Positions 1 through 7,935 of a stretch of 27,558 nt of DNA are shown here, one piece after another. Source of the stretch: Patescibacteria group bacterium (lineage in GTDB: Bacteria > Patescibacteria > Microgenomatia > Daviesbacterales > UBA10151); contig JAMDBX010000071.1 in the NCBI GenBank assembly GCA_023487645.1, forward strand, positions 1 to 27,558. The letters are read 5' to 3'. Below the pieces are notes generated by a model. That model made no database searches and was not told the DNA's origin. It saw only the letters and a list, made by a program, of their open reading frames with translations. A program made the position numbers and the translations under genes. Each line of letters begins with the position of its first letter. The first letter of the stretch is position 1.

Positions 1-2
1 CG

Positions 3-218
3 GGAAGGATAGTTGAAGTTTTGCCTAATACTCTCTTTCGGGTAGAAATTGACCGTAGCCAGGACTTACCTGAACTTGTGGGAAGGATGGTTTTAGCCCA
101 TATTTCTGGGAAAATGCGGATGCATTATATCCGACTTTTAGAGGGTGACCGGGTAAAATTGGAGATGAGCCCGAAATATGATATTGATAAAGGCAGGATT
201 ACTTTTAGGCTAAGGTAA
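3..218 (+). CDS. infA: Translation initiation factor IF-1, 5' end cut off
   Basis: IF-1 is a small S1/OB-fold protein that binds the 30S A site during initiation. The frame is open from the first bases of the window, so the true start lies upstream. The TTG at 21 is the Leu of the family motif LPNTLFRVE and not a start. The motifs [11 protein letters not shown] and [10 protein letters not shown] followed by a KGRI-type ending identify the family. Between FRVE and the AHISGKM motif there are about 8 more residues than in E. coli IF-1 (segment [13 protein letters not shown]), which lengthens the loop between two OB-fold strands. It leads the rpmJ-rpsM-rpsK-rpsD-rpoA-rplQ cluster, its usual place. 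Identity is very secure; only the N-terminus is unseen. Confidence 0.95.
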   Translation, partial: GRIVEVLPNTLFRVEIDRSQDLPELVGRMVLAHISGKMRMHYIRLLEGDRVKLEMSPKYDIDKGRITFRLR

Positions 219-226
219 TAAAGGGC

Positions 227-281
227 GTGATTTCTAGGGTTGGATGTGGTATTATAGCTACCGCGCTTAGGCGCTAGGTAG
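227..281 (+). promoter_or_regulatory. Possible weak promoter and stem-loop ahead of rpmJ-rpsM
   Basis: The 81-nt infA-rpmJ gap holds a -10-like TATTAT (250-255) with a weak GTGATT 17 bp upstream. It then has a stem-loop at 258-281: CTACC and GCGC pair with GCGC and GGTAG around a TTAG loop, with a two-base TA bulge. No U-tract follows, so it is not a terminator. The site lies in the leader of the segment encoding S13-S11-S4-alpha, where other bacteria place S4 feedback control. That role here is inference; the fold is what can be seen. Confidence 0.35.
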
Positions 282-299
282 AGAATTAAGGAAAAAAAT

Positions 300-416
300 A
301 TGAAAGTGCAGGCTTCGATAAAAGCGAGATGTAAATTTTGTAAAATAGTTAAGCGCGAAGGCGTGTTATTTGTCATTTGTTCTCGTGATCCGAGGCATAA
401 ACAAAGACAGGGATAA
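300..416 (+). CDS. rpmJ: 50S ribosomal protein L36 (bL36)
   Basis: A 38-residue reading frame beginning [14 protein letters not shown]. It has the L36 zinc ribbon: Cys11, Cys14, Cys27 and His33 (C-x2-C-x12-C-x5-H), followed by a basic tail ending RHKQRQG. This is the zinc-binding (C+) form of the protein. L36 is a small late-assembling component of the large subunit. The ATG has an AAGG Shine-Dalgarno core (288-291) at proper spacing, and the gene sits between infA and rpsM as in most bacteria. It is too short to be caught by ordinary length cut-offs. rpsM begins 4 nt after its stop. Confidence 0.95.
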   Translation: MKVQASIKARCKFCKIVKREGVLFVICSRDPRHKQRQG

Positions 417-420
417 AATT

Positions 421-813
421 ATGAGAATAGCGGGAGTTGATTTACCGGACAATAAAAGAATAGATATTGGGTTAACCTATCTTTATGGGGTAGGGCGATC
501 AAATGTGGTTGAAATAATTAAGCAGGCCGGTATCGATGGTTCCGTAAGAATGAAAGATTTAACAGAGTCGGAAATCGGCAGGATAAACAAGGCATTGGAC
601 CATCTTAAGATCGAAGGGGATTTAATGCAGGAAGTTAATCAAAATATTAAAAGATTAGAGGAGATTGGCACTTATCGGGGTATCAGGCATCGCAGGGGTT
701 TGCCGACCAGAGGTCAGCGGACTAGGTCTAATGCTCGAACGAGACGTGGTAAACGGAAAACCGTAGGGACAGTAAGAAAAGAAGTAGTGGCAAAAACGGG
801 AGGCGGAAAATAA
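421..813 (+). CDS. rpsM: 30S ribosomal protein S13 (uS13)
   Basis: 130 residues starting [13 protein letters not shown], the canonical S13 N-terminus, so ATG 421 is the start even though the frame is open further upstream through rpmJ. The helix-two-turn-helix region ([12 protein letters not shown]) and the basic tail with [19 protein letters not shown] are typical. S13 sits in the 30S head, contacts the P-site tRNA through its tail and forms bridges with the 50S subunit. A weak AGGG Shine-Dalgarno lies upstream. rpsK follows after 3 nt, so the two are co-translated in the alpha operon. Confidence 0.97.
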   Translation: MRIAGVDLPDNKRIDIGLTYLYGVGRSNVVEIIKQAGIDGSVRMKDLTESEIGRINKALDHLKIEGDLMQEVNQNIKRLEEIGTYRGIRHRRGLPTRGQRTRSNARTRRGKRKTVGTVRKEVVAKTGGGK

Positions 814-816
814 CTT

Positions 817-1221
817 ATGGCTAAAAAGCAATTAATCAAAACCAAGTCAACAAAAAAAACAGTGGTTGCCAAACAGGTTCCTACCGGCCGTGTTTATGTC
901 ACCGCTACTTTTAATAATACTCTGGTAACCTTAACCGATCATCAAGGCAATACTTTAGGTTGGAGTTCGTCCGGGGCTGGTGGATTTAAGGGAGCGAGAA
1001 AAGCTACCCCTTTTGCTGCGATTACCGCTGTAGAAAAAGTAGCCGAAAAGGCTAAAAGTTTAGGAATGACAGCTGCTGAAATTTACATTAAAGGACCTGG
1101 ATCAGGAAGGGATGCCGCAATTCGGGCTTTACGTAATACCGGGTTAAATATTATCATGATTGCTGATGTGACCCCTGTTCCTTTTGGGGGTCCGAGAGCA
1201 AAGAAGAAGAGGAGAGTATAA
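817..1221 (+). CDS. rpsK: 30S ribosomal protein S11 (uS11)
   Basis: 134 residues with a Lys-rich N-terminal extension, then the S11 core: VYVTATFNNTLVTLTDHQGN, then GWSSSGAGGFKGARKATPFAA, then IKGPGSGRDAAIRAL and the ending VTPVPFGGPRAKKKRRV. S11 lies on the 30S platform next to the Shine-Dalgarno helix and S18. A good Shine-Dalgarno (GGAGG, about 799) lies in the end of rpsM. The stop overlaps the rpsD start by one base (TAATG). Confidence 0.98.
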   Translation: MAKKQLIKTKSTKKTVVAKQVPTGRVYVTATFNNTLVTLTDHQGNTLGWSSSGAGGFKGARKATPFAAITAVEKVAEKAKSLGMTAAEIYIKGPGSGRDAAIRALRNTGLNIIMIADVTPVPFGGPRAKKKRRV

Positions 1222-1823
1222 TGGCAAGATATACCGGACCAAAAAGAAGATTATCTCGTCGTGAAGGAGTAGCCCTTTTTGCAAAGGATGCTGCTTTTAT
1301 CGAAAGAAAAGGTGCTATCGCCCCGGGTCAACATGTTGGCCGTAGCCGCAGAAAAATATCTGAGTATGGCTTACAGCTTCGAGAGAAACAAAAGACCCGC
1401 AGGATTTATGGGGTTTTAGAAAAACAATTTGCCAACTATTATAAGGAAGCTAGTAAAGCTAGAGGTAATACAGGAGAAGCTCTTTTGAGCCTTTTGGAAA
1501 CCCGTTTGGATAACGTGGTCTATCGGTTAGGTTTTTCCCCTTCCCGAGCCGGTGCCAGGCAGCTTGTTTCCCACGGACATATCAATGTTGATAATAAAAA
1601 AGTTAATATTCCTTCTTTTCAAGTTAAACCAGGATTAACTGTTGCTATTTTAGGAAAAATGTTAGATAATACACAAGTTCAAAAGAGTTTAAAAAGCTCT
1701 CAAACCTTGCCGGGGTGGCTTGAAAGACAAGCTACAGTAGGCAAGGTTTTGCGATTGCCTAAGAGAGAAGAAATGGAACAGGGAATTAGTGAACAAATGA
1801 TTGTAGAATATTACAGTCGATAA
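1221..1823 (+). CDS. rpsD: 30S ribosomal protein S4 (uS4)
   Basis: 200 residues. The N-terminal domain begins ARYTGPKRRLSRREGV and has no Cys residues, so this is the zinc-free (C-) form. The central S4 RNA-binding domain is at about residues 91-150 (LETRLDNVVYRLGFSPSR, RQLVSHGHINVDNK). S4 is a primary 16S binder that starts 30S body assembly, and in several bacteria it represses its own operon. The start overlaps the rpsK stop by one base and is preceded by AGGAG. The 49-nt gap to rpoA is A-rich and featureless. Confidence 0.98.
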   Translation: MARYTGPKRRLSRREGVALFAKDAAFIERKGAIAPGQHVGRSRRKISEYGLQLREKQKTRRIYGVLEKQFANYYKEASKARGNTGEALLSLLETRLDNVVYRLGFSPSRAGARQLVSHGHINVDNKKVNIPSFQVKPGLTVAILGKMLDNTQVQKSLKSSQTLPGWLERQATVGKVLRLPKREEMEQGISEQMIVEYYSR

Positions 1824-1872
1824 AATTAAAACTGGAAAATTAACAATAAAAAGTTTAAAATAAAAACCTTGT

Positions 1873-2781
1873 ATGATTAATTTTAAGATTATAACAACTG
1901 AACAAACTGATAACAAAGGTGTCTTTGTTATTGAGCCTTTAGAAAGTGGTTTTGGCCATACCTTAGGTAATTGTTTACGTCGGGTACTTTTGAATAACCT
2001 GGAAGGGGCGGCCATTAGTTCAGTTAAGATTAACAATGTTTCCCATCAATTCTCTACCATCTCCGGAATCTCTGAGGATGTCACCGAAATTATTTTAAAT
2101 TTAAAAAAGGTAAGGATCAAATTATTTTCCGATAAACCAGTCAAAGTAAGACTGCAATCTTCAGGCAAAGGTGAAGTTAAAGCCCGGGATATTGACGCTT
2201 TGGGCAATGGGGAGATTGTTAACCCTGATTTACATATTGCTACATTAAATACCCCTGCCTCTAAACTCGATATCGAAATGACCGTAGAAAAAGGTGTTGG
2301 TTATGTAATGGCTGACGAAAAGAAAACTCAGGAAATCGGAGTCATCCCAATCGATTCAATTTATTCACCGGTTTTATCTGTTAACTATAAAGTTGAACCT
2401 ACACGGGTAGGGCGCAATACCAACTTTGACAAATTAACCTTGGAAGTTATAAGTGATGGAACTATGAAACCGGAAGATGCCTTACTCTCCTCGGCTAAAC
2501 TGATCAGTATTTATTTTAAACAAATTTACGAACCAACCTTCGAAGGCGAAGAAGTACAAGAACCTGTGGTGAGTAATGATGCTTTAAAGTTAAGTGTGGA
2601 AGAGTTGGATTTGCCGGTAAGGATTACCAATGCCTTAAAAGCAGTGGATATTGATACTGTCGAAAAACTAATGACTACTCCCAGGGGGATTTTACTTAAA
2701 ACAAAAAATTTAGGGGTTCAATCATTAAGCTTAATTTCCCAAAAGCTTGCAGAAAGGGGCTTGACCTTAAGTGAGGCATAG
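1873..2781 (+). CDS. rpoA: DNA-directed RNA polymerase alpha subunit
   Basis: 302 residues, a near-normal length. The N-terminal assembly domain (about 1-225) carries FVIEPLESGFGHTLGNCLRRVLL, the conserved dimerisation helix segment. The C-terminal domain (about 237-302), which touches UP elements and activators, has the double helix-hairpin-helix pattern LPVRITNALKAVDIDTVEKL and KNLGVQSLSLISQKL. No clear Shine-Dalgarno precedes ATG 1873. Its last 11 nt overlap the start of rplQ, indicating translational coupling. The intact C-terminal domain means activator-type regulation is possible in this cell. Confidence 0.97.
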   Translation: MINFKIITTEQTDNKGVFVIEPLESGFGHTLGNCLRRVLLNNLEGAAISSVKINNVSHQFSTISGISEDVTEIILNLKKVRIKLFSDKPVKVRLQSSGKGEVKARDIDALGNGEIVNPDLHIATLNTPASKLDIEMTVEKGVGYVMADEKKTQEIGVIPIDSIYSPVLSVNYKVEPTRVGRNTNFDKLTLEVISDGTMKPEDALLSSAKLISIYFKQIYEPTFEGEEVQEPVVSNDALKLSVEELDLPVRITNALKAVDIDTVEKLMTTPRGILLKTKNLGVQSLSLISQKLAERGLTLSEA

Positions 2782-3220
2782 GGTTTATGGTAAGCACCTT
2801 GGTCGTGATAAAAATCAACGAGAAGCTCTTTTTAGGGGCTTAGTCCGTAGTCTTCTACTTCACGAAACTATCACCACTACAGAAGCCAAGGCCAAGGCGA
2901 TCAAGGGTTTGGTCGATAAACTTATCGTCTCGGGTAAAAAAGACACTAACGCGGCCCAAAGAGTGATCCAGTCTGCCCTACCACAAAAAGAAGTAAATAA
3001 AAAATTAATCGAAGTTGCTGGACGCTACCTAAAGAGACAATCAGGATTTACACAAATGGTCAAACTTGGAACAAGGGCTGGAGATGGCGCCATGATGGTG
3101 AGGATGAATTTGATTAAAGAGAAAGAAGAAAAAGCTGAGGAACAAAAATTGGATGGGGAAAAAGAGGTTAAACCTAAAAAGACAATAAGGAAAAAAGCTA
3201 CAACAAAGGAGGAGAAATAG
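2771..3220 (+). CDS. rplQ: 50S ribosomal protein L17 (bL17) with charged tail
   Basis: 149 residues from a GTG start. The beginning [22 protein letters not shown] matches the L17 N-terminus exactly in register, which fixes the start inside rpoA. The core includes LVRSLLLHE, the [17 protein letters not shown] helix, and [23 protein letters not shown]17 binds 23S rRNA near the exit tunnel. After about residue 115 there is a roughly 35-residue Lys/Glu-rich tail not found in short L17 proteins. It is probably disordered and is a common elaboration in this lineage. The stop overlaps the rplM GTG by one base. Confidence 0.95.
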   Translation: MRHRVYGKHLGRDKNQREALFRGLVRSLLLHETITTTEAKAKAIKGLVDKLIVSGKKDTNAAQRVIQSALPQKEVNKKLIEVAGRYLKRQSGFTQMVKLGTRAGDGAMMVRMNLIKEKEEKAEEQKLDGEKEVKPKKTIRKKATTKEEK

Positions 3221-3639
3221 TGAGTACAAATCGGTTAACCGCTTCAGAAATTCAAAGAAAATGGCATTTGATCGATGCTAAAAATCAGCCTTTAGGAAGG
3301 TTAGCTAGCGGTATAGCGCAAGTTTTGATGGGAAAAAACAAACCAAATTTTGTTCCTTATTTGGACACTGGAGATAATGTAGTGGTAGTTAACGCAGCTA
3401 AGGTTAAAGTTACTGGGAAAAAAGAACAGCAAAAATTATACATTAGACATTCAGGGTATCCCGGAGGATTACGGACAGAAACTTTAGCCCAGGTTAGAGA
3501 GAAGAAACCAGCAGAACTTATTACCCACGCAGTTAAAGGTATGGTTCCCAGAACAAAATTAGGACGGCAGATGATTAAAAAATTGCATGTATTTTCAGGG
3601 GGTGAACATCCCTTTAAAGATAAGATAAAGGAACAGTAA
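3220..3639 (+). CDS. rplM: 50S ribosomal protein L13 (uL13)
   Basis: 139 residues from GTG 3220, which overlaps the rplQ stop (TAGTG) and is led by a strong AAAGGAGG. Family motifs: [16 protein letters not shown] near the N-terminus, [15 protein letters not shown] in the middle, [16 protein letters not shown], and [19 protein letters not shown] followed by GGEHPF. L13 is an early-assembling 50S protein bound to 23S rRNA. It forms its standard two-gene unit with rpsI, here joined directly to the alpha operon. Confidence 0.97.
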   Translation: MSTNRLTASEIQRKWHLIDAKNQPLGRLASGIAQVLMGKNKPNFVPYLDTGDNVVVVNAAKVKVTGKKEQQKLYIRHSGYPGGLRTETLAQVREKKPAELITHAVKGMVPRTKLGRQMIKKLHVFSGGEHPFKDKIKEQ

Positions 3640-3640
3640 A

Positions 3641-4042
3641 ATGGCAAACAATCAAAAGCATATACAAAATATCGGCAGAAGAAAAGAAGCTGTGGCCCGG
3701 GTAAGGATGATAGAGGGAAATGGACAAATGACAGTCAATGGCCGTCCTATTGCTGAGTTATTTCGGGGCTTAGTTTTTCAAAAAGCTTATCAAAAACCTT
3801 TTGAAGTAACAAAGACTTCGGGTAAGTATACGGCAACAATCAAAGTTGAAGGTGGCGGTGCAGTTTCACAGGTTAAAGCGATTGTCCATGGGGTTTCCCG
3901 TTCTTTGGCAGGTATCTCTCCTGAATTTCGTGATTTATTAAAAAGACAAGGGTTATTAACCCGCGATGCCCGGGTCAAAGAAAGAAGAAAATACGGCTTG
4001 GCCCACAAAGCTCGAGCTGAAAAACAATCCCCCAAGAGGTAA
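3641..4042 (+). CDS. rpsI: 30S ribosomal protein S9 (uS9)
   Basis: 133 residues. GRRKEAVARVRMIEGNGQMTVNGR opens the S9 fold. The family features GGGAVSQVKAIVHGVSRSL and LLTRDARVKERRKYG follow, with a basic tail ending SPKR. The final Lys-Arg of S9 reaches the P-site tRNA anticodon stem, and it is present. An AAAGGA Shine-Dalgarno precedes the ATG, one base after the rplM stop. This is the last gene of the ribosomal block. Confidence 0.97.
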   Translation: MANNQKHIQNIGRRKEAVARVRMIEGNGQMTVNGRPIAELFRGLVFQKAYQKPFEVTKTSGKYTATIKVEGGGAVSQVKAIVHGVSRSLAGISPEFRDLLKRQGLLTRDARVKERRKYGLAHKARAEKQSPKR

Positions 4043-4045
4043 AGG

Positions 4046-4080
4046 TTGACTTCATTGCTCTTCGTGGTATCATAATCTTG
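4046..4080 (+). promoter_or_regulatory. Promoter for pspC with start codon at the expected +1
   Basis: TTGACT (4046-4051) and TATCAT (4068-4073) are separated by 16 bp in the 37-nt gap after rpsI. The expected transcription start, 6-7 nt after the -10, falls on or next to the GTG at 4080. No Shine-Dalgarno can fit, so the message would be leaderless. The alternative -10 CATAAT (4071-4076) gives a 19-bp spacer and is less likely. Confidence 0.6.
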
Positions 4081-4271
4081 TGAAAACAAAAAAACTTTAC
4101 CGAAGCGATAAAGACAAGGTCTTGGCCGGAGTTTTTGGCGGGCTTAGTGAGTACCTAAATTTTGATGCGACTATTTTAAGGTTAGCCTGGGTGTTGATTA
4201 CTGCCTTTACCGGTTTTGTACCGGGAATAGTTGTCTATATCATTGCCGCTGCCATCATCCCCAAAAAATAA
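4080..4271 (+). CDS. PspC-domain membrane protein
   Basis: 63 residues from a GTG start; essentially a bare PspC domain. It begins KKLYRSDKDKVLAGVFGGLSEYL, with the LAGVxGGLxxYxxxDxxxxRL signature of the family. A hydrophobic stretch follows (about residues 33-60). In proteobacteria PspC senses envelope stress with PspB and frees PspA. None of those partners is nearby, and stand-alone small PspC proteins are common in bacteria with unknown roles, so only inner-membrane location is a safe inference. It is convergent with the mutase gene, whose end is 6 bp away. Confidence 0.85.
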   Translation: MKTKKLYRSDKDKVLAGVFGGLSEYLNFDATILRLAWVLITAFTGFVPGIVVYIIAAAIIPKK

Positions 4272-4277
4272 TTTTGC

Positions 4278-5672
4278 TTAATGGCCGGTTGAGTCCCAGT
4301 CTTGACTGACTTTATCGTATTTGCTCAATTTTTCTTTAAAGATATTTTGTAGCTCTTCCAGATGTCCAGCTGTTTTAGCTTCAAACCTCAAAACCAATTG
4401 GGGAGTATTTGAAGAAGCGCGGACCAGCCCCCAACCTTTTTCCGTATAAACCCGGGCTCCATTAATATCCACTACTTTATAGCCTTCATCTTTAAATTCT
4501 TTGGTTAACTGTTCAACGATATTATATTTATCTTCATCAGTAGTCGGAACATGGATTGTTGGTGTTGAAACATAATAAGGGGTTGAAGAGATAACCTGAG
4601 AGATTGTTTTATCTTTGGTGGAAAGAAATTCTAAGATCTTTAAGGCAGCAAATAAGGCATCATCAAAGCCGTAGTAATCATGAGAGAAGAAAATATGGCC
4701 GCTCATTTCTCCGGCCATTGCCGCTTTTTCTTTATGCATTTTTGATTTAATCCATGAATGGCCGGTTTTCCACATAATCGGATTTCCACCATGGGCTTTA
4801 ATATCTTCTGGCAAAGCCTCGGAAACCTTAACATCAAAAACAATTTTGGCTCCTGGTAATTTGGATAGGACAAGACGGGAAAGTAAAATTAAATAACGAT
4901 CGGGCCAGATAACGTTGCCTTTTTCATCTACCAACCCCAGCCGGTCGCCATCGCCGTCAATAGCCAGACCTAAATCACAGTGGTTTTTAACGGTTTGTTT
5001 ACCGGTGTCTTCCATCATCGCCGTGCCATCCGGGTTGGGGGTGTAGTTGGGATAAGTCGGGTCGATGTTGGTAAAATGTTCTACAACTTCACAGCCTGTT
5101 CCCTGGAATAACTTTGGGGCAACAATGCCGGCGGTTCCGTTACCAGTATTGACTAAGATTTTAAATTTTTTGGTAATATTTGCCCGGGAAAGGAGATCTT
5201 TAATATAAAATTCTAAAACATCTTCTTTTCTGGTTGTACCCTGGCCATCGACAAAATTTTCTTTATCAATAATTTCATAAACTTCCTGAAGCTCATCTGT
5301 AAGAAGCGTCCGGGAAAAATCTAAACCAAGTTTTACTCCGTTCCATCCGGCAGGATTATGGCTTGCGGTGACAACAACTAAACCCTTGGTTTTTAAATGG
5401 TACTGGGCCCAGTAACCCATTGGGGTAGTGCAAATACCAATGTCTATAACATTGATACCGCTTTCTAAAAGACCTTTGATTACCTGTTTATAAAAGCTTT
5501 CGGAGGTTCCCCTGGCATCATGCCCGACTACGCAATCCCAGATTTCTCTCTTGTGCAAAAAGGTGCCGAAGCCCCGGCCGATGTAGTACATTGATTGTTC
5601 GTTGAGTTCATCATCTGCTTCGCGGCCCCTCAGGTCATATTCGCGAAACATGGTTTTTTTAAGCTGAGGCAT
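4278..5672 (-). CDS. manB: Phosphomannomutase/phosphoglucomutase
   Basis: 464 residues, the normal length of the alpha-D-phosphohexomutase family, which interconverts hexose 1- and 6-phosphates through a phosphoserine enzyme. All four active-site segments are visible: TASHNP with the phosphoserine Ser104, the metal loop DGDGDR at 239-244, the sugar-specificity loop GEMSGH at 321-326 and the phosphate-binding RASSNTPQLVLR at 418-429. The GEMSGH loop fits mannose/glucose specificity (ManB/AlgC type) rather than glucosamine, but the exact sugar cannot be fixed by eye. It ends the leftward cluster, 59 nt downstream of a glucosidase. It probably feeds nucleotide-sugar synthesis for surface glycans. 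No Shine-Dalgarno is evident at the ATG. Confidence 0.9.
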   Translation of the reverse strand: MPQLKKTMFREYDLRGREADDELNEQSMYYIGRGFGTFLHKREIWDCVVGHDARGTSESFYKQVIKGLLESGINVIDIGICTTPMGYWAQYHLKTKGLVVVTASHNPAGWNGVKLGLDFSRTLLTDELQEVYEIIDKENFVDGQGTTRKEDVLEFYIKDLLSRANITKKFKILVNTGNGTAGIVAPKLFQGTGCEVVEHFTNIDPTYPNYTPNPDGTAMMEDTGKQTVKNHCDLGLAIDGDGDRLGLVDEKGNVIWPDRYLILLSRLVLSKLPGAKIVFDVKVSEALPEDIKAHGGNPIMWKTGHSWIKSKMHKEKAAMAGEMSGHIFFSHDYYGFDDALFAALKILEFLSTKDKTISQVISSTPYYVSTPTIHVPTTDEDKYNIVEQLTKEFKDEGYKVVDINGARVYTEKGWGLVRASSNTPQLVLRFEAKTAGHLEELQNIFKEKLSKYDKVSQDWDSTGH

Positions 5673-5731
5673 AAGTGTTGTAAAAACTTACAATATGAAG
5701 TTTATCACTTCAATATCGGGAAAACCACTCC

Positions 5732-7003
5732 TTATTCTATGGTCATATCCAAAATGGAGGCGGCAGACCAGGCTTGAAAACGGCATCCGGTTTGGTCGGT
5801 TGGTGAGTGATATTCACTGTATCCATTTTCATTTTTAATATAAAGTTCAATTGGACATCCGAAATAGGTTAAAGGCAAAAGTGAAGCTGTTTTAAGTTTT
5901 TGGGAGTTTTCATAAAGTTCAAAATTTTCCAGGCCTTCGACGATCATCCCGTTTAATATCGGCCAAAAACTGCCGTTGTGGTAACTATCCTGTCTAGCGT
6001 TAAAGGTAGGAGAAAGTGCACTCATAGTGCGGATTCCGGCATCCTCGACAAACATATCCGACATAAAAGCCCTTTTGACAAAGTCGTTGATAAAAAGCGG
6101 ATCAACTATTGATTCAACCTGACTGCTATTTTGGTAACTTGCCCAAAGGCACAAAAGAGGGTTGGCAGTTACCGTCTGGATTTGGTGTTTATTTCCGTCA
6201 AGGGCTTGAACCCCAAAAAATAACCCCTGGTCTCGGAAGATGAACTGTTCGTTAAACTTATCCTTTAACTTATTTGCTTGCAGTGATAGTTTATGGGCAA
6301 AGGCAGGTGATTGGGTAAGATAAAATTGGCTCCAAAGTTTTAAAGCCAGCCAAGCATAGGCTTGGACCTCAATTGGGGCAATTGGGTATTTGGGCATTAG
6401 TCCTTCTGAAGTAATGATGGATTCGTGGGAGTCTGTCCAGGATTGGACAACTAATCCTCCAAATTGTCGGGTCGGAGAAAATTCATATTCCAAAAGATAG
6501 TCTTTGTCCTGGTCTCCAAAGGTAATAATCCAGTTTAACCCGGATTCAACGGCCGGCAGAACGGTGACTAAAAATTCATCATCCGAAGTGAGCTGCCAGT
6601 ATTTATAGATAGCAATTAAATTTAAAGGTGTTGAGTCGATGGAGTCATAATTGCGCAGTATACCGTCGGGATAGATAAACCAGGGTTTGCTGCTGTTTAG
6701 TAGGTGCTCATATTTATCCTTACGGAATTCATGGATAAATTTTCCCGGCTGTTCCCCGCTTTCAAGATTAAATTCTTGGCCTTGGAGGGCAACCAGATGC
6801 AGTAGAGCGTTTTTACAAATTTGCATCAAGGCGGGTATTGGTTGTCTTTGGTGGGCTCTTAAAATTTTTAAGATCGTGAGGGCACTGTCCCGGCCGAAGA
6901 TGCAACCAAAAACCTCTTCACGGCTCGAGGCGTTAATACCGTCTTCACAGGCTAAATTAAGCAGTGATTGGTAGGCAAGTTGGTGGAGATTTTGTGAATC
7001 CAT
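5732..7003 (-). CDS. Glucosidase of the amylo-alpha-1,6-glucosidase (debranching) type
   Basis: 423 residues resembling the (alpha/alpha)6-barrel catalytic domain of archaeal/bacterial glycogen-debranching enzymes and related glucosidases. Family-like segments: FGCIFGRDSALTILKIL near residues 32-46, YDSIDSTPLNLIAIYKYW, LPAVESGLNWI, SWTDSHESI, PIAPIEVQAYAWLALKLW and, late, NGSFWPILNGMIVEGL. It lacks the N-terminal beta domain of full debranching enzymes (over 600 residues), so it is a minimal catalytic domain. No signal peptide is seen, so it is likely cytoplasmic. Next to a hexose-phosphate mutase and a GT4 enzyme it may act in glucan turnover. Exact linkage specificity is not determinable; related GH15/GH63-like glucosidases are alternatives. 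Confidence 0.75.
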   Translation of the reverse strand: MDSQNLHQLAYQSLLNLACEDGINASSREEVFGCIFGRDSALTILKILRAHQRQPIPALMQICKNALLHLVALQGQEFNLESGEQPGKFIHEFRKDKYEHLLNSSKPWFIYPDGILRNYDSIDSTPLNLIAIYKYWQLTSDDEFLVTVLPAVESGLNWIITFGDQDKDYLLEYEFSPTRQFGGLVVQSWTDSHESIITSEGLMPKYPIAPIEVQAYAWLALKLWSQFYLTQSPAFAHKLSLQANKLKDKFNEQFIFRDQGLFFGVQALDGNKHQIQTVTANPLLCLWASYQNSSQVESIVDPLFINDFVKRAFMSDMFVEDAGIRTMSALSPTFNARQDSYHNGSFWPILNGMIVEGLENFELYENSQKLKTASLLPLTYFGCPIELYIKNENGYSEYHSPTDQTGCRFQAWSAASILDMTIE

Positions 7004-7011
7004 AAATTACA

Positions 7012-7048
7012 ACTTGTTAAAACAAGTGGGTAGTTTAACATAATTATA
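7012..7048 (-). promoter_or_regulatory. Promoter -10 box and operator-like palindrome upstream of the glucosidase
   Basis: On the minus strand a perfect TATAAT (7043-7048) lies about 40 nt upstream of the glucosidase ATG, with a weak TTAATT 17 bp further upstream. Between the expected transcription start (about 7036) and the ATG is the 16-bp ACTTGTTAAAACAAGT (7012-7027). It has two 7-bp inverted arms around AA, the layout of a repressor operator or of a 5'-leader hairpin. No candidate repressor gene is adjacent. Confidence 0.45.
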
Positions 7049-7085
7049 TAAAAGTGCAAGTGAAAAATTAACTCAGGCTTTCATT

Positions 7086-7808
7086 TTAGTTTGTAAATTT
7101 AAAGGTGGAGAGGATTTGGTCAAATACAGCTTCGGTAATGTCGTCTGTTAAATTCATCTGAAAGACTATTCCGGGATAACCGGGATTTGGCTGGTTATTG
7201 ATAAGCGCTCCAATATCTGAGCTCATAGGAACAAAGTTACTGTATGTGTCAACAGAGCTGCTGTTTTTAAGTTTTAATATATTGACACCGTTAGAATTTG
7301 TGAATTCTTTCATAATTAACCGAGAAGGAATAACTATAATACGTAGCCCATTAGTAGAAGCATATTTAGTTTGGTATTGATTATCCTTGAATGAATAGCC
7401 AATCAGATCATCAAAAGTTACACTTTTTAACCCGATTGGATTATAAGAGTTTGCTTGGAGAAGAGGAGTATTACCTTCAGGGGTGATTGCAGTTTTGTTT
7501 TGAGAAGACACTATTATAATACCTTTTTGGGTTGTATTTGGTATGTCAATTTCTTTTAAATCCCCCAAGCTCTCGGCTATTTTAGGTGGTAGTTTAAATA
7601 AAATCCCAATTTTTTGAAATTTATATGTTTTCCAAGTAGAAGTTTCGTCCTGACTGATGCTTTGAGTTGATTGAGGATTATTTTGACTGGAAATAACAGA
7701 ATGGTTTCGCGCAGATTGATTTTTAGTAATACTTAAATAATACACTCCACCTAAAATTAATATTACAGCTATTATCCCAAGGAGTGGCAGGAAATATCCC
7801 TTCTGCAT
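7086..7808 (-). CDS. Unrecognised single-pass membrane protein
   Basis: 240 residues; I do not recognise the family. A hydrophobic anchor at about residues 6-26 (LLGIIAVILILGGVYYL) is followed by a polar Gln/Ser-rich linker (about 30-55). A mixed alpha/beta domain of about 180 residues comes next. It is probably exported with the soluble part outside, Nout or Nin undecided. It contains no Cys and no obvious catalytic motif. It lies in the leftward cluster between the GT4 glycosyltransferase and the glucosidase, separated by 127 and 82 nt, so it may be transcribed on its own. It resembles the many short anchored proteins of unknown role in this bacterial group. Confidence 0.6.
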   Translation of the reverse strand: MQKGYFLPLLGIIAVILILGGVYYLSITKNQSARNHSVISSQNNPQSTQSISQDETSTWKTYKFQKIGILFKLPPKIAESLGDLKEIDIPNTTQKGIIIVSSQNKTAITPEGNTPLLQANSYNPIGLKSVTFDDLIGYSFKDNQYQTKYASTNGLRIIVIPSRLIMKEFTNSNGVNILKLKNSSSVDTYSNFVPMSSDIGALINNQPNPGYPGIVFQMNLTDDITEAVFDQILSTFKFTN

Positions 7809-7874
7809 ATCTTGATTATTTCAAATAAAAAATTAAAGGGCAAGGTTTAAATAGAGGAAGTGGTGACCTTTAAA

Positions 7875-7900
7875 GATTGCTTCGCTACGCTCGCAATGAC
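7875..7900. repeat. Dispersed palindromic repeat, ATTGC...GCAAT type
   Basis: The segment gATTGC-TTCGCTACGCTC-GCAATgac has 5-bp inverted ends ATTGC/GCAAT. It closely resembles a short palindromic element scattered through many bacterial genomes, a match made from memory and not from a search. It lies in the 127-nt gap between the GT4 gene and the downstream unknown gene. Confidence 0.55.
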
Positions 7901-7935
7901 AATTTGGCTGGGGAAAACTAACTAGTTACGAAAAT

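Noticed and set aside
21..23. TTG 21 as the infA start
   Set aside because: The frame continues upstream to the window edge with IF-1 sequence (GRIVEV), and this codon is the Leu of LPNT.
370..420. Extension of rpsM upstream to 370
   Set aside because: It overlaps rpmJ, and the S13 family begins with MRIAG at 421.
3041..3229. Minus-strand frame rich in Phe, Leu and Cys opposite rplQ
   Set aside because: Its composition is the mirror of the Lys/Glu-rich L17 tail. It is a shadow of a sure gene.
5677..5731. Hairpin TGAAGT/ACTTCA and promoter-like TTGAAG ahead of the mutase gene
   Set aside because: The stem is six bp and AT-rich, and the boxes match consensus poorly; not strong enough to list.
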